The notes beneath the pieces are model-generated. The model searched no databases. It was not told the origin of the DNA and saw only the letters and a program-made list of their open reading frames with translations. This document shows, piece after piece, positions 10,397-19,765 of a stretch of DNA of 64,000 nt. The DNA is from Burkholderia cenocepacia (GTDB lineage Bacteria > Pseudomonadota > Gammaproteobacteria > Burkholderiales > Burkholderiaceae): contig NZ_CP060040.1 of the NCBI RefSeq assembly GCF_014211915.1, positions 620,001 through 684,000 of the forward strand, given 5' to 3'. The position numbers and the translations under genes were made by a program. The first letter of the stretch is position 1. Every line of letters begins with the position of its first letter.

Positions 10397-12517
10397 ATGC
10401 TCTTCAATACGCGTAAAGTCCGTCCGGTCCTGCAGGACGAAGTGACGGAGTGCGGCCTGGCCTGCCTCGCGATGATCGCGTCGTGGCACGGGCGCGAAAC
10501 GACGTTGCGCACGCTGCGCAACCGCTATCCGGTGCGGATCGACTCCGGTCTGTCGTTCTTCGACCTGATGGAGATCTCGAACGATCTCGGCCTGCGCGCA
10601 CGCGGGCTGCAGTTCGATGCGGGCGAGCTCGACGCGCTCAAGACGCCGTGCATCCTGCACTGGGGGATGAACCACTATGTCGTGCTGACGAAGGTCGGCT
10701 ACGGCAGCGTGCACATCGTCGACCCCGCGCTCGGCGAGACGAGGCTGCCGCTCGCGCAGGCGCTCACGCACATCACCGGCTATGCGCTCGAACTGAATCC
10801 GGACATCGGTTTCACGCGGGCGGGGCAGGCCGACCGCATCCGGCTGCGCGACTACCTCGAAGGGCTGACCGGCATCCGCAAGAGCCTCGCGATCGGCATC
10901 GCGGGCGGCGTCGCCGCGCAGCTCCTGCTGCTGCTCGGCCCGTCGTACGTGCAACTGACGATCGACGAGGCGCTGAAGAAAACCGACGTCGACATCCTGT
11001 ACCTGCTGACGATCCTGTTCGCGATCGTGTTCCTGTTCGACACGCTCTACGCGAATCTCGTCGGCAACATCAAGAGCTACCTGCGCAACATCGTGTCGCA
11101 GCAGTTGTCGGCGAACATGGTCGGCCATCTCGCGCGGCTGCCGATCGGCTATTTCCTGTTTCACAACACCGGCGATTCGATCTCGCGCGTGTCGTCGGTG
11201 TCGGAGGTCGGGCGGTTTCTCGTCGACGGGCTGGTGGGAGGGCTGCTGAACCTCGTCACCTGCACGCTGACGCTCGTGCTGATGCTGTATTACAGCCCCG
11301 TACTGGCCGGTATCAGCCTCGCGGGGATGGTGCTGTTCGCGTTGAGCCGGCTCGCGATCCAGCCGCAACTGCAGGACGCGATGTCGCAGATCCTCACGCG
11401 CGGCGCCGAGGCCGATGCGCTGCTGATCGAGAACATCCGGTCCGCGCATTCGATCAAGCTGCTGTCGGCCGAGACCGCGCGCAGCAGCCTGTGGGTCAAC
11501 GCGTTCACGCAGAAACTGCAGGCGATGCGCCAGCAGGAGCGGCTGCAACTGCTGTTCGACGCGATCTCGAAGGGGATCGTGCACGTCGAGCAGCTCGTGA
11601 TCGTCACGTACGGCGCATGGCTCGTGATGCACGGCCAGAGCACGATCGGCGTGATCTACGCGTTCATCCAGTACAAGAACCTGTTCGCGGACAAGTTCAT
11701 CGATTCGATCCAGCTCTACGTGCGGCGCAAGGTGCTGCAGGTGCACATGGATCGCGTCGCGGACGTGCTGCAGACCGAGACCGAGGAGCCGGCGCCGGAC
11801 GCGGTCGTGCGGCCGGTCGACGGGTTCGACGGCGCGCTGTCGATCCGCGCGCTGTCGTACACGCCGAAGGGCGGCCATCGGCCGATCCTGAGCCATGTCG
11901 CGCTCGACGTGCCGGCCGGCAGCAAGATCGCGATCGTCGGCCGTACCGGCAGCGGCAAGACGACGCTGCTGAACCTGATCTGCGGGCTCGTGCGGCCCGA
12001 GCCCGGCACGCTGTTCGTCGGCGGCGTCGATCTCGCGGAAGTGAACCTGCGGCAATACCGCAAGCATCTCGCGGCCGTCACGCAGTCCGACCAGCTGTTT
12101 CGCGGGACGATCCGCGACAACATCACGAACTTCGCGCCCGCGCCGCGGATCGGCGCGATGTTTGACGCGGCGAAGCTCGCGTGCATCCACGACGAGATCG
12201 AGCGGCTCGACCATCGCTACGACACGCCGCTCGGCGATACGCAGAAATTCCTGTCGGCCGGCCAGATGCAGAGACTGCTGATCGCGCGGGCGCTGTATTG
12301 CGAGCCGCGCCTGCTGATCCTCGATGAATTTTCGTCGAACCTCGACCAGGCGACCACGCACGAGATCTGCCGCAACGTGCTGACGCTGCCGTGCACGATC
12401 GTGCTCGTCACGCACGATGCGTCGATCCTGTCGATGGTCGACCGGATCTACCGAATGGATGACGGCGTGCTGACCGATGCGACCGAGGCCTGGCGCACGC
12501 ATGAGGAGGCGCGGTGA
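10397..12517 (+). CDS. Peptidase-containing ABC transporter (C39 peptidase-TMD-NBD)
   Basis: A 706-residue bacteriocin-type exporter that removes GG leaders and pumps the peptide. Residues 1-150 are a C39 peptidase: the Cys lies in QDEVTECGLACLAM, the His in WGMNHYVVL, and the Asp in VHIVDPA. A six-helix ABC membrane domain follows (about 165-450). The nucleotide-binding domain has Walker A GRTGSGKTT, a signature reading LSAGQMQR rather than the usual LSGGQ, and Walker B RLLILDE with the H-loop VTHDAS. Its gene follows two GG-leader peptide genes and precedes an HlyD adaptor, so the substrate assignment is strong. Its stop overlaps the next start by one base (TGATG). Confidence 0.95.
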   Translation: MLFNTRKVRPVLQDEVTECGLACLAMIASWHGRETTLRTLRNRYPVRIDSGLSFFDLMEISNDLGLRARGLQFDAGELDALKTPCILHWGMNHYVVLTKVGYGSVHIVDPALGETRLPLAQALTHITGYALELNPDIGFTRAGQADRIRLRDYLEGLTGIRKSLAIGIAGGVAAQLLLLLGPSYVQLTIDEALKKTDVDILYLLTILFAIVFLFDTLYANLVGNIKSYLRNIVSQQLSANMVGHLARLPIGYFLFHNTGDSISRVSSVSEVGRFLVDGLVGGLLNLVTCTLTLVLMLYYSPVLAGISLAGMVLFALSRLAIQPQLQDAMSQILTRGAEADALLIENIRSAHSIKLLSAETARSSLWVNAFTQKLQAMRQQERLQLLFDAISKGIVHVEQLVIVTYGAWLVMHGQSTIGVIYAFIQYKNLFADKFIDSIQLYVRRKVLQVHMDRVADVLQTETEEPAPDAVVRPVDGFDGALSIRALSYTPKGGHRPILSHVALDVPAGSKIAIVGRTGSGKTTLLNLICGLVRPEPGTLFVGGVDLAEVNLRQYRKHLAAVTQSDQLFRGTIRDNITNFAPAPRIGAMFDAAKLACIHDEIERLDHRYDTPLGDTQKFLSAGQMQRLLIARALYCEPRLLILDEFSSNLDQATTHEICRNVLTLPCTIVLVTHDASILSMVDRIYRMDDGVLTDATEAWRTHEEAR

Positions 12518-13517
12518 TGCTCGGGCGGCTCTTCCTGCTCAATCCGTTCTCGTACGTGTTCCTGCTACGCCGCGCGGTGCGGGCGATCGCGCTGCGTACG
12601 TCGCCCGCGCGTGGGCTCTGGCTGATGCGCTGGTGCTCGGGCGCGTGCCTGCGCTGCTTTCCGTGCATCCGCGAGTCGATCGAACGCGCGGTCGCTTACA
12701 TGTTGAGCGCGCACCTGAACGACGATCCGCGGCGCGTGCGCGAAGTGTCGGCCGCGATCGTGCGCGAGCTGTTCGAGGCCGAATTCGCGGGGCTCAAGCT
12801 GCGCACGCACAGCCTCGCATCGATGAAGACGATGATCGACGGGATGGCGTGCGAAGGCGACGACCAGTTGCGCGCGGCACTCGCACGCGGCGGCCCGCTG
12901 ATGCTCGCGGGCTGCACTTCGGCAACCTGATGCTGTTCGTCACGAAGCTGCGCTTCATGATTCCCGACGACCGCAAGCTGATGGTGATCCTGCACCGCGA
13001 TGCGCCGGGCGCGTTCTTCGACGATGCGCTGCGGCTCGTCGCCGAGTACGGTGCCGGCGAAGTCGAATTCATCGACATCGAGGAGCGCGTGCACCTGCGG
13101 CGGCTGATCACGAGCCTGCGGCGCGAGGCGCCCGTGTTCCTGCTGTTCTCCGACCTGCACGGCAAGTTCGGCAAGACCAATCGCTGCCGGCTCGGCGGGC
13201 GCTGGGTGCGGATGGCCGGCGGCGGCGTGAAGCTCGCGGTCGAGCAGGGCATTCCGCTGCTCGTCGCGTATGCGACCGGCGTGCCGTTTCGCGATCGCTG
13301 CGCGGTGCATTTCACCGAACTCGCGGCCAGCCCGCTCGCGCCGATGCTCGGTACCGACGACGACGCGTCGCCCGTGCGCGCGACGCACCAGCGCATCGTC
13401 GACCGTCTCGAGCAGGCGCTCGTGCGCCAGCCCGAGCAGTGGCATTTCTGGGAACACTTCACGCCTTACCTGATGCCGACGCCGCTGCTCGATGCGGCCG
13501 CGCGGCGTCGCTCCTGA
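12517..13517 (+). pseudogene. Lysophospholipid acyltransferase-like (LpxL/HtrB-type) gene with a -1 frameshift
   Basis: Two frames together encode about 333 residues of an LPLAT-family acyltransferase. The first runs from ATG 12517 (GAGGAGG at 12503-12509) to LMLAG. The second resumes with LHFGNLMLF and continues to 13517. One base is missing at 12910-12912, in the run GCGGGCTGC; restoring a G or C joins the frames exactly inside the family's HxxxxD region. The residue at the acidic position of H-x4-D is Met (HFGNLM), so catalysis may be altered. A later block (DLHGKFGKTNRCRLGGR) matches the family's second conserved region. It lies in tight operon with the exporter and HlyD genes. Either a recent pseudogene or a sequencing error; the intact remainder suggests the latter or very recent loss. 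Confidence 0.75.
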
Positions 13518-13529
13518 CGAGCCCGCCCC

Positions 13530-14825
13530 ATGCCGACCTGGAATTCCGCCTTCCGAGAACAGAAGCCGTCGCGCAAGCTCGCGCGCGGCACGACCTTCGG
13601 CACCGTGATTCACGGCGTCGTCGACGTGCCGGTGTCGATGCGGTTCTTCTGCTACCTGTCGCTGGCGATGTTCGCGATGTTCGTGACCGCGCTCGTCGAG
13701 CTGAGCTACGCGAACACCGAGAGCGTGTCGGGGATGCTGACGCCGCGCTCGGGGCTGATCGGCGTCGGTGCGCCGCCGGGCTGGGCGGTGCGCGACATCT
13801 ACGTCGGCAAGGACCAGCACGTGAAGGCCGGCCAGCGCCTGCTCGCGGTGACGCGCGACACGAGCTTCGTCAGCCAGGCGAACAACGTGCAGGGAATGCG
13901 CGCGGCGCTCGACCGGCAGCGCGTCGAGGTGACGCAGCAGATCGATGCGGCGCGGCTCGAATACCGGTCGTCGGTGCAGCAGATCAATCAGCAGATCGCC
14001 GCGCAGGGCGAGAGCCGCGGGCTGATCGACCGGCAGATCCAGGACCAGAAGCGCATCGTCGACGAGTATGGCGAACGGCGCGCGCGCGTGAAGCAGTTGC
14101 TCGACGAACAGGTCGTGACGCTCGAACAGTACAACCAGGTCAACACGCAATACCTGCAGGCCGGGCAGGCGTACCAGGACCTGCTGCTGCGCCGCGCCGA
14201 ACTCGCGAAGAACGCGATGAAGCTGCGCGGCGATCTCGACACGATGCAGAGCAAGTACGACGGCGCGAACGCGGAACTGAAGATCAAGCAGGAGGAGCTG
14301 AACGCGAAGGAATACAACATCGACGAGAACGTGAACCAGGTGCTGTACGCGCCGGCCGACGGGCAGATCGTGCGGCTCGACGTCGTGCAGGGCGGCGTGA
14401 TCGATCCGCCCGGCACGCGTGTCGTCGAGATCCTGCCCGCGAAGGCGGACGGACTGATCGCCGAGGTCTACATTCCGTCGTCGAAGGCCGGCTTCGTGAA
14501 GAAGGGGCAGGAGGTGAAGGTTGCGTACGCAAGCTATCCGGTGGAGAAATTCGGCACCTATCGCGGCAAGGTGCTGTCGATCTCGCCCGTCGCGTTCTCG
14601 GCGAAGGAACTGAACCTGCCCGGCGATGCGGCCGCGCCGCAGACCTACTTCAAGACCTGGGTCGAACTCGCCGACCGCACGCCGTCGTTCGACGGGCGGC
14701 CGTTGTCGCTGCGGGCCGGGATGATGCTGAAGGCGGACATCGTGCTCGAGCGGCGCAGCCTGCTCGAATGGCTGTTCGAGCCGTTGTACCGGATTCGCCA
14801 GCGCCTGTTCGGCGTGCCGGCCTGA
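13530..14825 (+). CDS. HlyD-family periplasmic adaptor protein
   Basis: A 431-residue membrane-fusion protein linking the ABC exporter to an outer-membrane channel. One transmembrane segment sits at about residues 37-58. It is followed by a first lipoyl half (VRDIYVGKDQHVKAGQRLLAV) and a long coiled coil (about 110-270, with repeated Gln/Glu/Arg heptads). The second lipoyl half (LYAPADGQIVRLDVVQGGVI) and a beta-barrel domain complete it. The bacteriocin-exporter type is indicated by its position 12 bases after the LPLAT gene and in the same operon as the C39 transporter. Confidence 0.93.
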   Translation: MPTWNSAFREQKPSRKLARGTTFGTVIHGVVDVPVSMRFFCYLSLAMFAMFVTALVELSYANTESVSGMLTPRSGLIGVGAPPGWAVRDIYVGKDQHVKAGQRLLAVTRDTSFVSQANNVQGMRAALDRQRVEVTQQIDAARLEYRSSVQQINQQIAAQGESRGLIDRQIQDQKRIVDEYGERRARVKQLLDEQVVTLEQYNQVNTQYLQAGQAYQDLLLRRAELAKNAMKLRGDLDTMQSKYDGANAELKIKQEELNAKEYNIDENVNQVLYAPADGQIVRLDVVQGGVIDPPGTRVVEILPAKADGLIAEVYIPSSKAGFVKKGQEVKVAYASYPVEKFGTYRGKVLSISPVAFSAKELNLPGDAAAPQTYFKTWVELADRTPSFDGRPLSLRAGMMLKADIVLERRSLLEWLFEPLYRIRQRLFGVPA

Positions 14826-14829
14826 GCCG

Positions 14830-16224
14830 ATGGGCAATCGCGACACTCGCCGCCCCCGCGCGCGGCCGGTCACCGTGCGTCCGCTGTCGCGCTGGCTCGG
14901 CGCGACGCTGTTCGCATGCGCGGCGGCCGCGCACGCCGCGCCGCAGCCCGACGGCGACGCCGCGCCGCGCTGGCAGGCCGGCGCCGACGGGATCGGCTTC
15001 TGGCCGGGCGGCGATGCGGCTGGCTTCGATGCGAGCGCATGGATGACCGATGCGGGGCCGGCGCGCGGCGCACGCAACGAAGCTTCGCGCGACGAGCGGC
15101 AACCCGATACCATCCCGTTGACCGCCCGGAAGATCACGCTCGGGCAGCGAACCGGCGCGGCAGCGCGCGCCTGGGAGGCCGTCGGCGACGCGGGCGCGGA
15201 CGGCATCGGCTTCGACGACGGCCGTACCGGCGGCGGCTGCGATCCGGCCGCCACGCACGATGCACCGGCCGACGACGCAGCGGCGCGCGGCGTCGTCCAT
15301 GCCGACCGGATGCCGTACGAACTGCATCCGGTCGATCCGTCGCGGCTGCCCGATCTGCCGGCTGCGCAGGCGCCGCCCTTGCTCGAGCAACTGATGGGCG
15401 ACGACCGCAACATGGTCGGCCTCGGTTGGCACTTCGTCGGGACGACCGGCCGCTCGACGCCCGTGACGACGCGCACCGACGCGCTCGGCCTGAACAGTTT
15501 CCAGAACGCGGGTTCGAGCCTGTCGCTCAGCAATACGAACACGCTGGCGTTCACGTTCACGCATTTTGTCTCGGAGCACTGGGCGGCCGAACTGGGCGCC
15601 GGCATTCCGCCGGTGCTGACGCTGCGCGGGCACGGCAGCATCGCGCTGCCGCTCGACCGCATCTTTGCCGGCGTCCACGGGCGCTTTCCGCTGATCGATC
15701 TCGGCAACACGCAAAGCAACCCGCTCGCGACCACGCGGGCCTGGCTCGGCTCGGTCGTGTTCAAGTACTACCTCGGCGAGCGCGACGACCGTTTCCGTCC
15801 GTTCGCGGGCATCGGCGTCAGCTACACGCGTTTCACGAACACGAACCTGAACCCCGTGTTCCAGCGCAAGCTCGCATCGCTCGGCGGGCTGCTCGCGGCC
15901 GGCGCGGACATCGGCAGCCTGCAGTCGCTGCTGCTCGATCCGGCGCTGTTCCAGCGGATCTGGGACGCCGGCGGCGATCTGCTGCTGTCGGGGCGGACCA
16001 ATGTGTCGGCGAAGGTGAAGAGCGTCTGGGAGCCGGTGTTCACCGTTGGCGCGAGCTACCAGATCACGCGCCGGTTCTGGCTCACCGGGATGGTGACCTA
16101 CATCCCGCTGCGCACCCGGATCACGCTCGACATCAACCAGCCGAACCGCCTGCTGGCGTCGAATACGTTCGATATTTCGGCGAACCCGGTGCTGGCCACC
16201 GTGCTGCTGAACTTCCGCTTCTGA
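14830..16224 (+). CDS. OmpW-like outer-membrane protein with a long N-terminal extension
   Basis: A 464-residue exported protein, about twice the ~200-220 residues of ordinary OmpW. After a signal peptide (ending AAAAHAA near residue 37) comes a ~150-residue low-complexity, Asp/Gly/Ala-rich segment in which GADGIGF occurs at residues 51-57 and again at 122-128. The C-terminal ~270 residues look like an OmpW/AlkL barrel: FTFTHFVSEHWAAELGAGIP, FKYYLGERDDRFRPFAGIGV, and a final Phe (LLNFRF) as a barrel-assembly signal. It starts 4 bases after the HlyD gene, so it belongs to the peptide-secretion operon. A role as immunity, receptor or exit-pore protein is possible; none is shown. Confidence 0.75.
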   Translation: MGNRDTRRPRARPVTVRPLSRWLGATLFACAAAAHAAPQPDGDAAPRWQAGADGIGFWPGGDAAGFDASAWMTDAGPARGARNEASRDERQPDTIPLTARKITLGQRTGAAARAWEAVGDAGADGIGFDDGRTGGGCDPAATHDAPADDAAARGVVHADRMPYELHPVDPSRLPDLPAAQAPPLLEQLMGDDRNMVGLGWHFVGTTGRSTPVTTRTDALGLNSFQNAGSSLSLSNTNTLAFTFTHFVSEHWAAELGAGIPPVLTLRGHGSIALPLDRIFAGVHGRFPLIDLGNTQSNPLATTRAWLGSVVFKYYLGERDDRFRPFAGIGVSYTRFTNTNLNPVFQRKLASLGGLLAAGADIGSLQSLLLDPALFQRIWDAGGDLLLSGRTNVSAKVKSVWEPVFTVGASYQITRRFWLTGMVTYIPLRTRITLDINQPNRLLASNTFDISANPVLATVLLNFRF

Positions 16225-16311
16225 CGGCGCAGCCGGCCATTTTCATGAATTTGACGCGCGACGCTGGGATAATGGTCGAGTTTGGCTGCGTCAATGATGG
16301 AAGGAGGCCCC

Positions 16312-17262
16312 ATGGGCGACAACGATACCCGCACCGAGACCGACAACCGCACCGAGACGCGCTCGATGGAGGAGCGCCAGCGCCGTTTCGAGGAAGATCT
16401 CGTCGACGCCTACGACGAAGAGCTCGAGATGGAACTCGACGACCGCCGCTTCGACAATGGTGAGGACGTGCTGTTCTCGCCCGAGCGTCGCGAGGCGCGC
16501 AAGGCGTATTTCCGCGAGTTGTTCCGCTTGCAGGGCGAACTCGTGAAGCTGCAGGACTGGGTCGTGAACACCGGGCACCGGCTCGTCGTCCTGTTCGAGG
16601 GGCGCGATGCGGCCGGCAAGGGCGGTGCGATCAAGCGCATCACGCAGCGCCTGAACCCGCGCGTGTGCCGGGTGGCCGCGCTGCCGGCGCCGAACAACCG
16701 CGAGCGCACGCAATGGTATTTCCAGCGCTATGTCGCGCATCTGCCGGCAGGCGGCGAGATCGTGCTGTTCGACCGCAGCTGGTACAACCGTGCGGGGGTC
16801 GAGCGCGTGATGAATTTCTGTACCGACGACGAGTACGAGGAATTTTTCCGGTCGGTGCCCGAGTTCGAGAAGATGCTCGTGCGCAGCGGCATCCAGATCG
16901 TCAAGTACTGGTTCTCGATCACCGACCACGAGCAGGAACTGCGCTTCCAGAGCCGGATCGAGGACCCGCTGAAGCAGTGGAAGCTGAGCCCGATGGACCT
17001 CGAAAGCCGCCGCCGCTGGGAGGCTTATACGGCCGCGAAGGAAGAGATGCTGCAGCGCACGCATATTCCGGAGGCGCCGTGGTGGGTCGTGCAGGCCGTC
17101 GACAAGAAGCGCGCGCGGCTGAACTGCATTCACCATCTGCTCGGCCAGGTGCCGTATCACGAGGTGCCGCGCCCGACGATCGACCTGCCGCAGCGCGAGC
17201 ATCACGAGGATTACATTCGCCGGCCGGTGCCCGACAACATGATCGTGCCGGACGTGTATTGA
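16312..17262 (+). CDS. ppk2: Polyphosphate kinase 2 (PPK2)
   Basis: A 316-residue PPK2-family kinase that transfers phosphate between polyphosphate and nucleotides. The P-loop FEGRDAAGKGG, the lid-side motif FDRSWYNRAGVE and the KYWFSI strand are all present. The start at 16312 is set by AAGGAGG at 16301-16307, 5 bases before it; an ATG further upstream lacks this. The first ~40 residues are acidic and charged, as in class I PPK2 enzymes. Class I (GDP/ADP phosphorylating) is likely from length, but nucleotide preference cannot be read from sequence alone. An 8-bp hairpin downstream ends the unit. Confidence 0.93.
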   Translation: MGDNDTRTETDNRTETRSMEERQRRFEEDLVDAYDEELEMELDDRRFDNGEDVLFSPERREARKAYFRELFRLQGELVKLQDWVVNTGHRLVVLFEGRDAAGKGGAIKRITQRLNPRVCRVAALPAPNNRERTQWYFQRYVAHLPAGGEIVLFDRSWYNRAGVERVMNFCTDDEYEEFFRSVPEFEKMLVRSGIQIVKYWFSITDHEQELRFQSRIEDPLKQWKLSPMDLESRRRWEAYTAAKEEMLQRTHIPEAPWWVVQAVDKKRARLNCIHHLLGQVPYHEVPRPTIDLPQREHHEDYIRRPVPDNMIVPDVY

Positions 17263-17293
17263 GCGGTTCGGGCCGGCTGGATCGGCCACCGAG

Positions 17294-17320
17294 GCGCGCC
17301 GTGCAACGCGGCGCGCGGTC
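17294..17320 (+). terminator. GC-rich hairpin between convergent ppk2 and yigZ
   Basis: GCGCGCCG (17294-17301) pairs with CGGCGCGC (17309-17316) around 7 bases, followed by a short T-rich run. It lies between two convergent genes. Confidence 0.6.
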
Positions 17321-17339
17321 TTCTATCGAGCGAATCCAA

Positions 17340-17927
17340 TCACAGGTCGGGGAAGCCGGAGCGTCCTTGCGTCAGGTCGAACAGTTCGGCTCTTGCCGCG
17401 GCTTCGGCGGCTTCGGGCAGCTTGATCACGAGCTTTACCGTCATCCCGTACGCGCTGTCCACTAGCGCGTAACCCGCCTGTTCGATCCAGCGGCGCACGC
17501 GTGCCTCTTCCGGGTAGCCGATCTCGATCGCGAGCCGCGTGTGCCGAATGCGCTCGACGCGCTCGGCATCGAGCAGCGCCGACGCGATCGCATCCGTGTA
17601 CGCGCGCACCAGCCCGCCCGCGCCGAGTTTCACGCCGCCGTAGTAACGCACGACCGCGCCGAGCACGCCGTCGAGGTCGTGATGACGCAGCACTTCGAGG
17701 ATCGGCCGGCCCGCCGTGCCCGACGGCTCGCCGTCGTCCGACATACCCGACTGGCCGCCCGCCAGCAGCGCCCAGCACACGTGGGTGGCCGCCGGATGCT
17801 CGTCGCGCAGGCGCTGCAGCACCTGCATCGCGGCATCGCGGTCCTCGACGGGAACCGCGTACGCGATGAAACGGCTCTTGCGGATTTCGAGTTCGCGGAG
17901 GTAGGAGGTGGCGAGCGAATAACTCAT
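17340..17927 (-). CDS. yigZ: YigZ/IMPACT family protein
   Basis: A 195-residue member of the YigZ/IMPACT (UPF0029) family. The N-terminal domain has the family blocks KSRFIAYAVPV, DDGEPSGTAGRPILEVL and VRYYGGVKLGAGGLVRAYTDA. A C-terminal EF-G-like ferredoxin fold (DUF1949) follows. The eukaryotic relative IMPACT interferes with GCN1/GCN2; the bacterial role is unsettled, with reports of peptidase or translation-related activity. It is convergent with ppk2 and stands alone. Confidence 0.9.
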   Translation of the reverse strand: MSYSLATSYLRELEIRKSRFIAYAVPVEDRDAAMQVLQRLRDEHPAATHVCWALLAGGQSGMSDDGEPSGTAGRPILEVLRHHDLDGVLGAVVRYYGGVKLGAGGLVRAYTDAIASALLDAERVERIRHTRLAIEIGYPEEARVRRWIEQAGYALVDSAYGMTVKLVIKLPEAAEAAARAELFDLTQGRSGFPDL

Positions 17928-18198
17928 GCGTCGCGACGCGGAAAGCGTAGGGAAATCAAGGTGATGATGGCCGGTCGATGCTCGTGGTGTGGGCCCGCGG
18001 ACCGATGGATGTCGTCTGCATGAGCGCGGGGCGAAGACGGAATTTTACCGTGGCGCAGGTCGAGGGTATCCAGTTTGGCCGGCGACCGCGGTCCGGATGG
18101 CGCGCATGGCTTGAATCGGGCACGGTACCTGCGCGCGACATGCGCTGCTTTCGTTCCTGCGCGTGGGTCAAGTCGATTCATCGATGCCGCGCACGGCA

Positions 18199-19056
18199 TC
18201 AACGCACGCCGACCGACGACCGCAGCGCCGCGCCCAGCGTGCGCAGCGCCTGCCGGGCGTGCGCATCGGTCAGGTTCGAGTAGAGCACCACGTCGCGCGC
18301 CGGCAACGGCGGCAGCCCGTAGCGCATCCCCACGTCGACGGTGCCGGCGGGCGCCACGCGATGCCCGAGCGCCGCGACGGCCAGCCCCGCGGATACCGCC
18401 GCGCCGATCGTCGCCACGCCGCCGCCGACGAAGACTTCCATCCACGCGACACCGGCTTCGTCCAGCGCGTCGACCGCCATGCGGCGCACGCTGCACGGTT
18501 CGGCCTGCGTGGCGAGCCGCAGCGGTTGCGGCGGATGGTATTCGAAATCGGCCGCCGCCATCCAGCCGAACGACTCCGACAGAATGGTTTCGCCGTCGAG
18601 CCGCCGGCTGTCGTGCTGCAACGCGACGGCCGCATCGAGCCGGCCGCGATCGAACGCATCGAGCACGTCGCGTGACGCGGCGACGCGGATCTCCAGCACC
18701 AGCGCCGGCTCCGCTTCGCTCATCCGCCGCAGCAGCATCGGCAGATCGGCGCCGACGACATGGTGGCTGACGCCGATCACGAGCCGTCGCTGGGTCGTGC
18801 CGAAGGCGCCGAGCGCACCATGATGAGCGGCCACCAGTTCGCGCGCCGGTTCCAGGAACGCGGTGCCGTCGGCCGACAGGCGAACCTGCCGCGGCGTGCG
18901 TTCCAGCAGGCGGCGGCCGAGCCCGTCTTCCAGCCGCTTGATCTTCAGGCTCACCGCGGACTGCGTCGTGTCCAGCGCTTCCGCGGCCCGCGTGAAGCTC
19001 TTGAGGTCGGCGGTCAGCACGAAGGCCTGCACGGCTTCGATGTCGAGCGTTTTCAT
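18199..19056 (-). CDS. LysR-family transcriptional regulator
   Basis: A 285-residue LysR regulator. The N-terminal helix-turn-helix (IEAVQAFVLTADLKSFTRAA, then TTQSAVSLKIKRLE) is complete, followed by a periplasmic-binding-protein-like effector domain. I chose ATG 19056 because GAGGG lies just before it; an ATG 15 bases upstream is the alternative. It is divergent from the DUF4865 gene 130 bases away, the usual layout for a LysR protein and its target. Confidence 0.92.
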   Translation of the reverse strand: MKTLDIEAVQAFVLTADLKSFTRAAEALDTTQSAVSLKIKRLEDGLGRRLLERTPRQVRLSADGTAFLEPARELVAAHHGALGAFGTTQRRLVIGVSHHVVGADLPMLLRRMSEAEPALVLEIRVAASRDVLDAFDRGRLDAAVALQHDSRRLDGETILSESFGWMAAADFEYHPPQPLRLATQAEPCSVRRMAVDALDEAGVAWMEVFVGGGVATIGAAVSAGLAVAALGHRVAPAGTVDVGMRYGLPPLPARDVVLYSNLTDAHARQALRTLGAALRSSVGVR

Positions 19057-19186
19057 CCCACCCTCGTTCATTTCAGAATCGAATCATTGAAATATTCTGC
19101 CATCGTCTTTTCAAATGATTCAAGGTCTTCTACGCTGCGTTCATGCCGTCCGGAATGCCGTCCGTTTCTTTCGCCAGGAGTCGATC

Positions 19187-19765
19187 ATGCTGACCGCGTA
19201 CTACGTGCACCGCCTGCCGGCGGACTACGACCTCGACATCATCCGTAATCGCGTGCGCGAGCGTGGCCGGCTGTGGGACGACACGCCCGACCTGCTGTTC
19301 AAGGGATTCCTGCTGCGCGAGGCCGGCCGCCACGGCGCAACGGAAAACGGCTATGCGTCGTTCTACCTGTGGCGCAACGAACAGGCGTTCGCGCGGTTCG
19401 TGACGGACGGCCGCTATCGGGTCGTGACGGACAGCTTCGGTCGCGCGCCGATCGACACGCAGGTTGCGCTCGACGCGCGCAAGGGCAGTGCGTCGACGGG
19501 ACGTTTCGCGCGTCTTGAAACGATCGAGATTCCGGCGGACGCCGATCTCGATGCGGCACTGGCGCGGGAGATCGCACGCAATCGCGAAGCGGCGGCTCGG
19601 CAGGGTGTGGTCGCGGCGGCCGTCAGTCTCGATCCGCTGCGTTGGCGCTTGACGCGTGCGCTCGTGACCGAACATGAGCCGGACGACGGCGGCGCGGGCA
19701 CCGTGTACCAGGTCCTGCATCTGGCGAGGCCGTTGCTCGACACGCTGGACGCGGGTCGCGCGTGA
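19187..19765 (+). CDS. DUF4865 family protein
   Basis: A 192-residue protein that I recognise as DUF4865, small proteins often found beside a LysR regulator and of unknown function. It opens MLTAYYVHRLPADYDLDIIR and has a dimeric alpha/beta-barrel-like character (WDDTPDLLFKGFLLREAG, YASFYLWRNEQAFARFV) resembling monooxygenase-like stress proteins. AGGAG 7 bases before ATG 19187 sets the start; a longer frame from 19115 lacks a ribosome site. Control by the divergent LysR protein is inferred from layout only. Its stop overlaps the start of a 40-residue membrane peptide. Confidence 0.8.
   Translation: MLTAYYVHRLPADYDLDIIRNRVRERGRLWDDTPDLLFKGFLLREAGRHGATENGYASFYLWRNEQAFARFVTDGRYRVVTDSFGRAPIDTQVALDARKGSASTGRFARLETIEIPADADLDAALAREIARNREAAARQGVVAAAVSLDPLRWRLTRALVTEHEPDDGGAGTVYQVLHLARPLLDTLDAGRA

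Noticed and set aside
10157..12502. 781-residue minus-strand frame opposite the ABC transporter
   Set aside because: Shadow frame; its composition is that of reverse-read high-GC coding DNA, and the plus strand has complete C39, Walker A and Walker B motifs.
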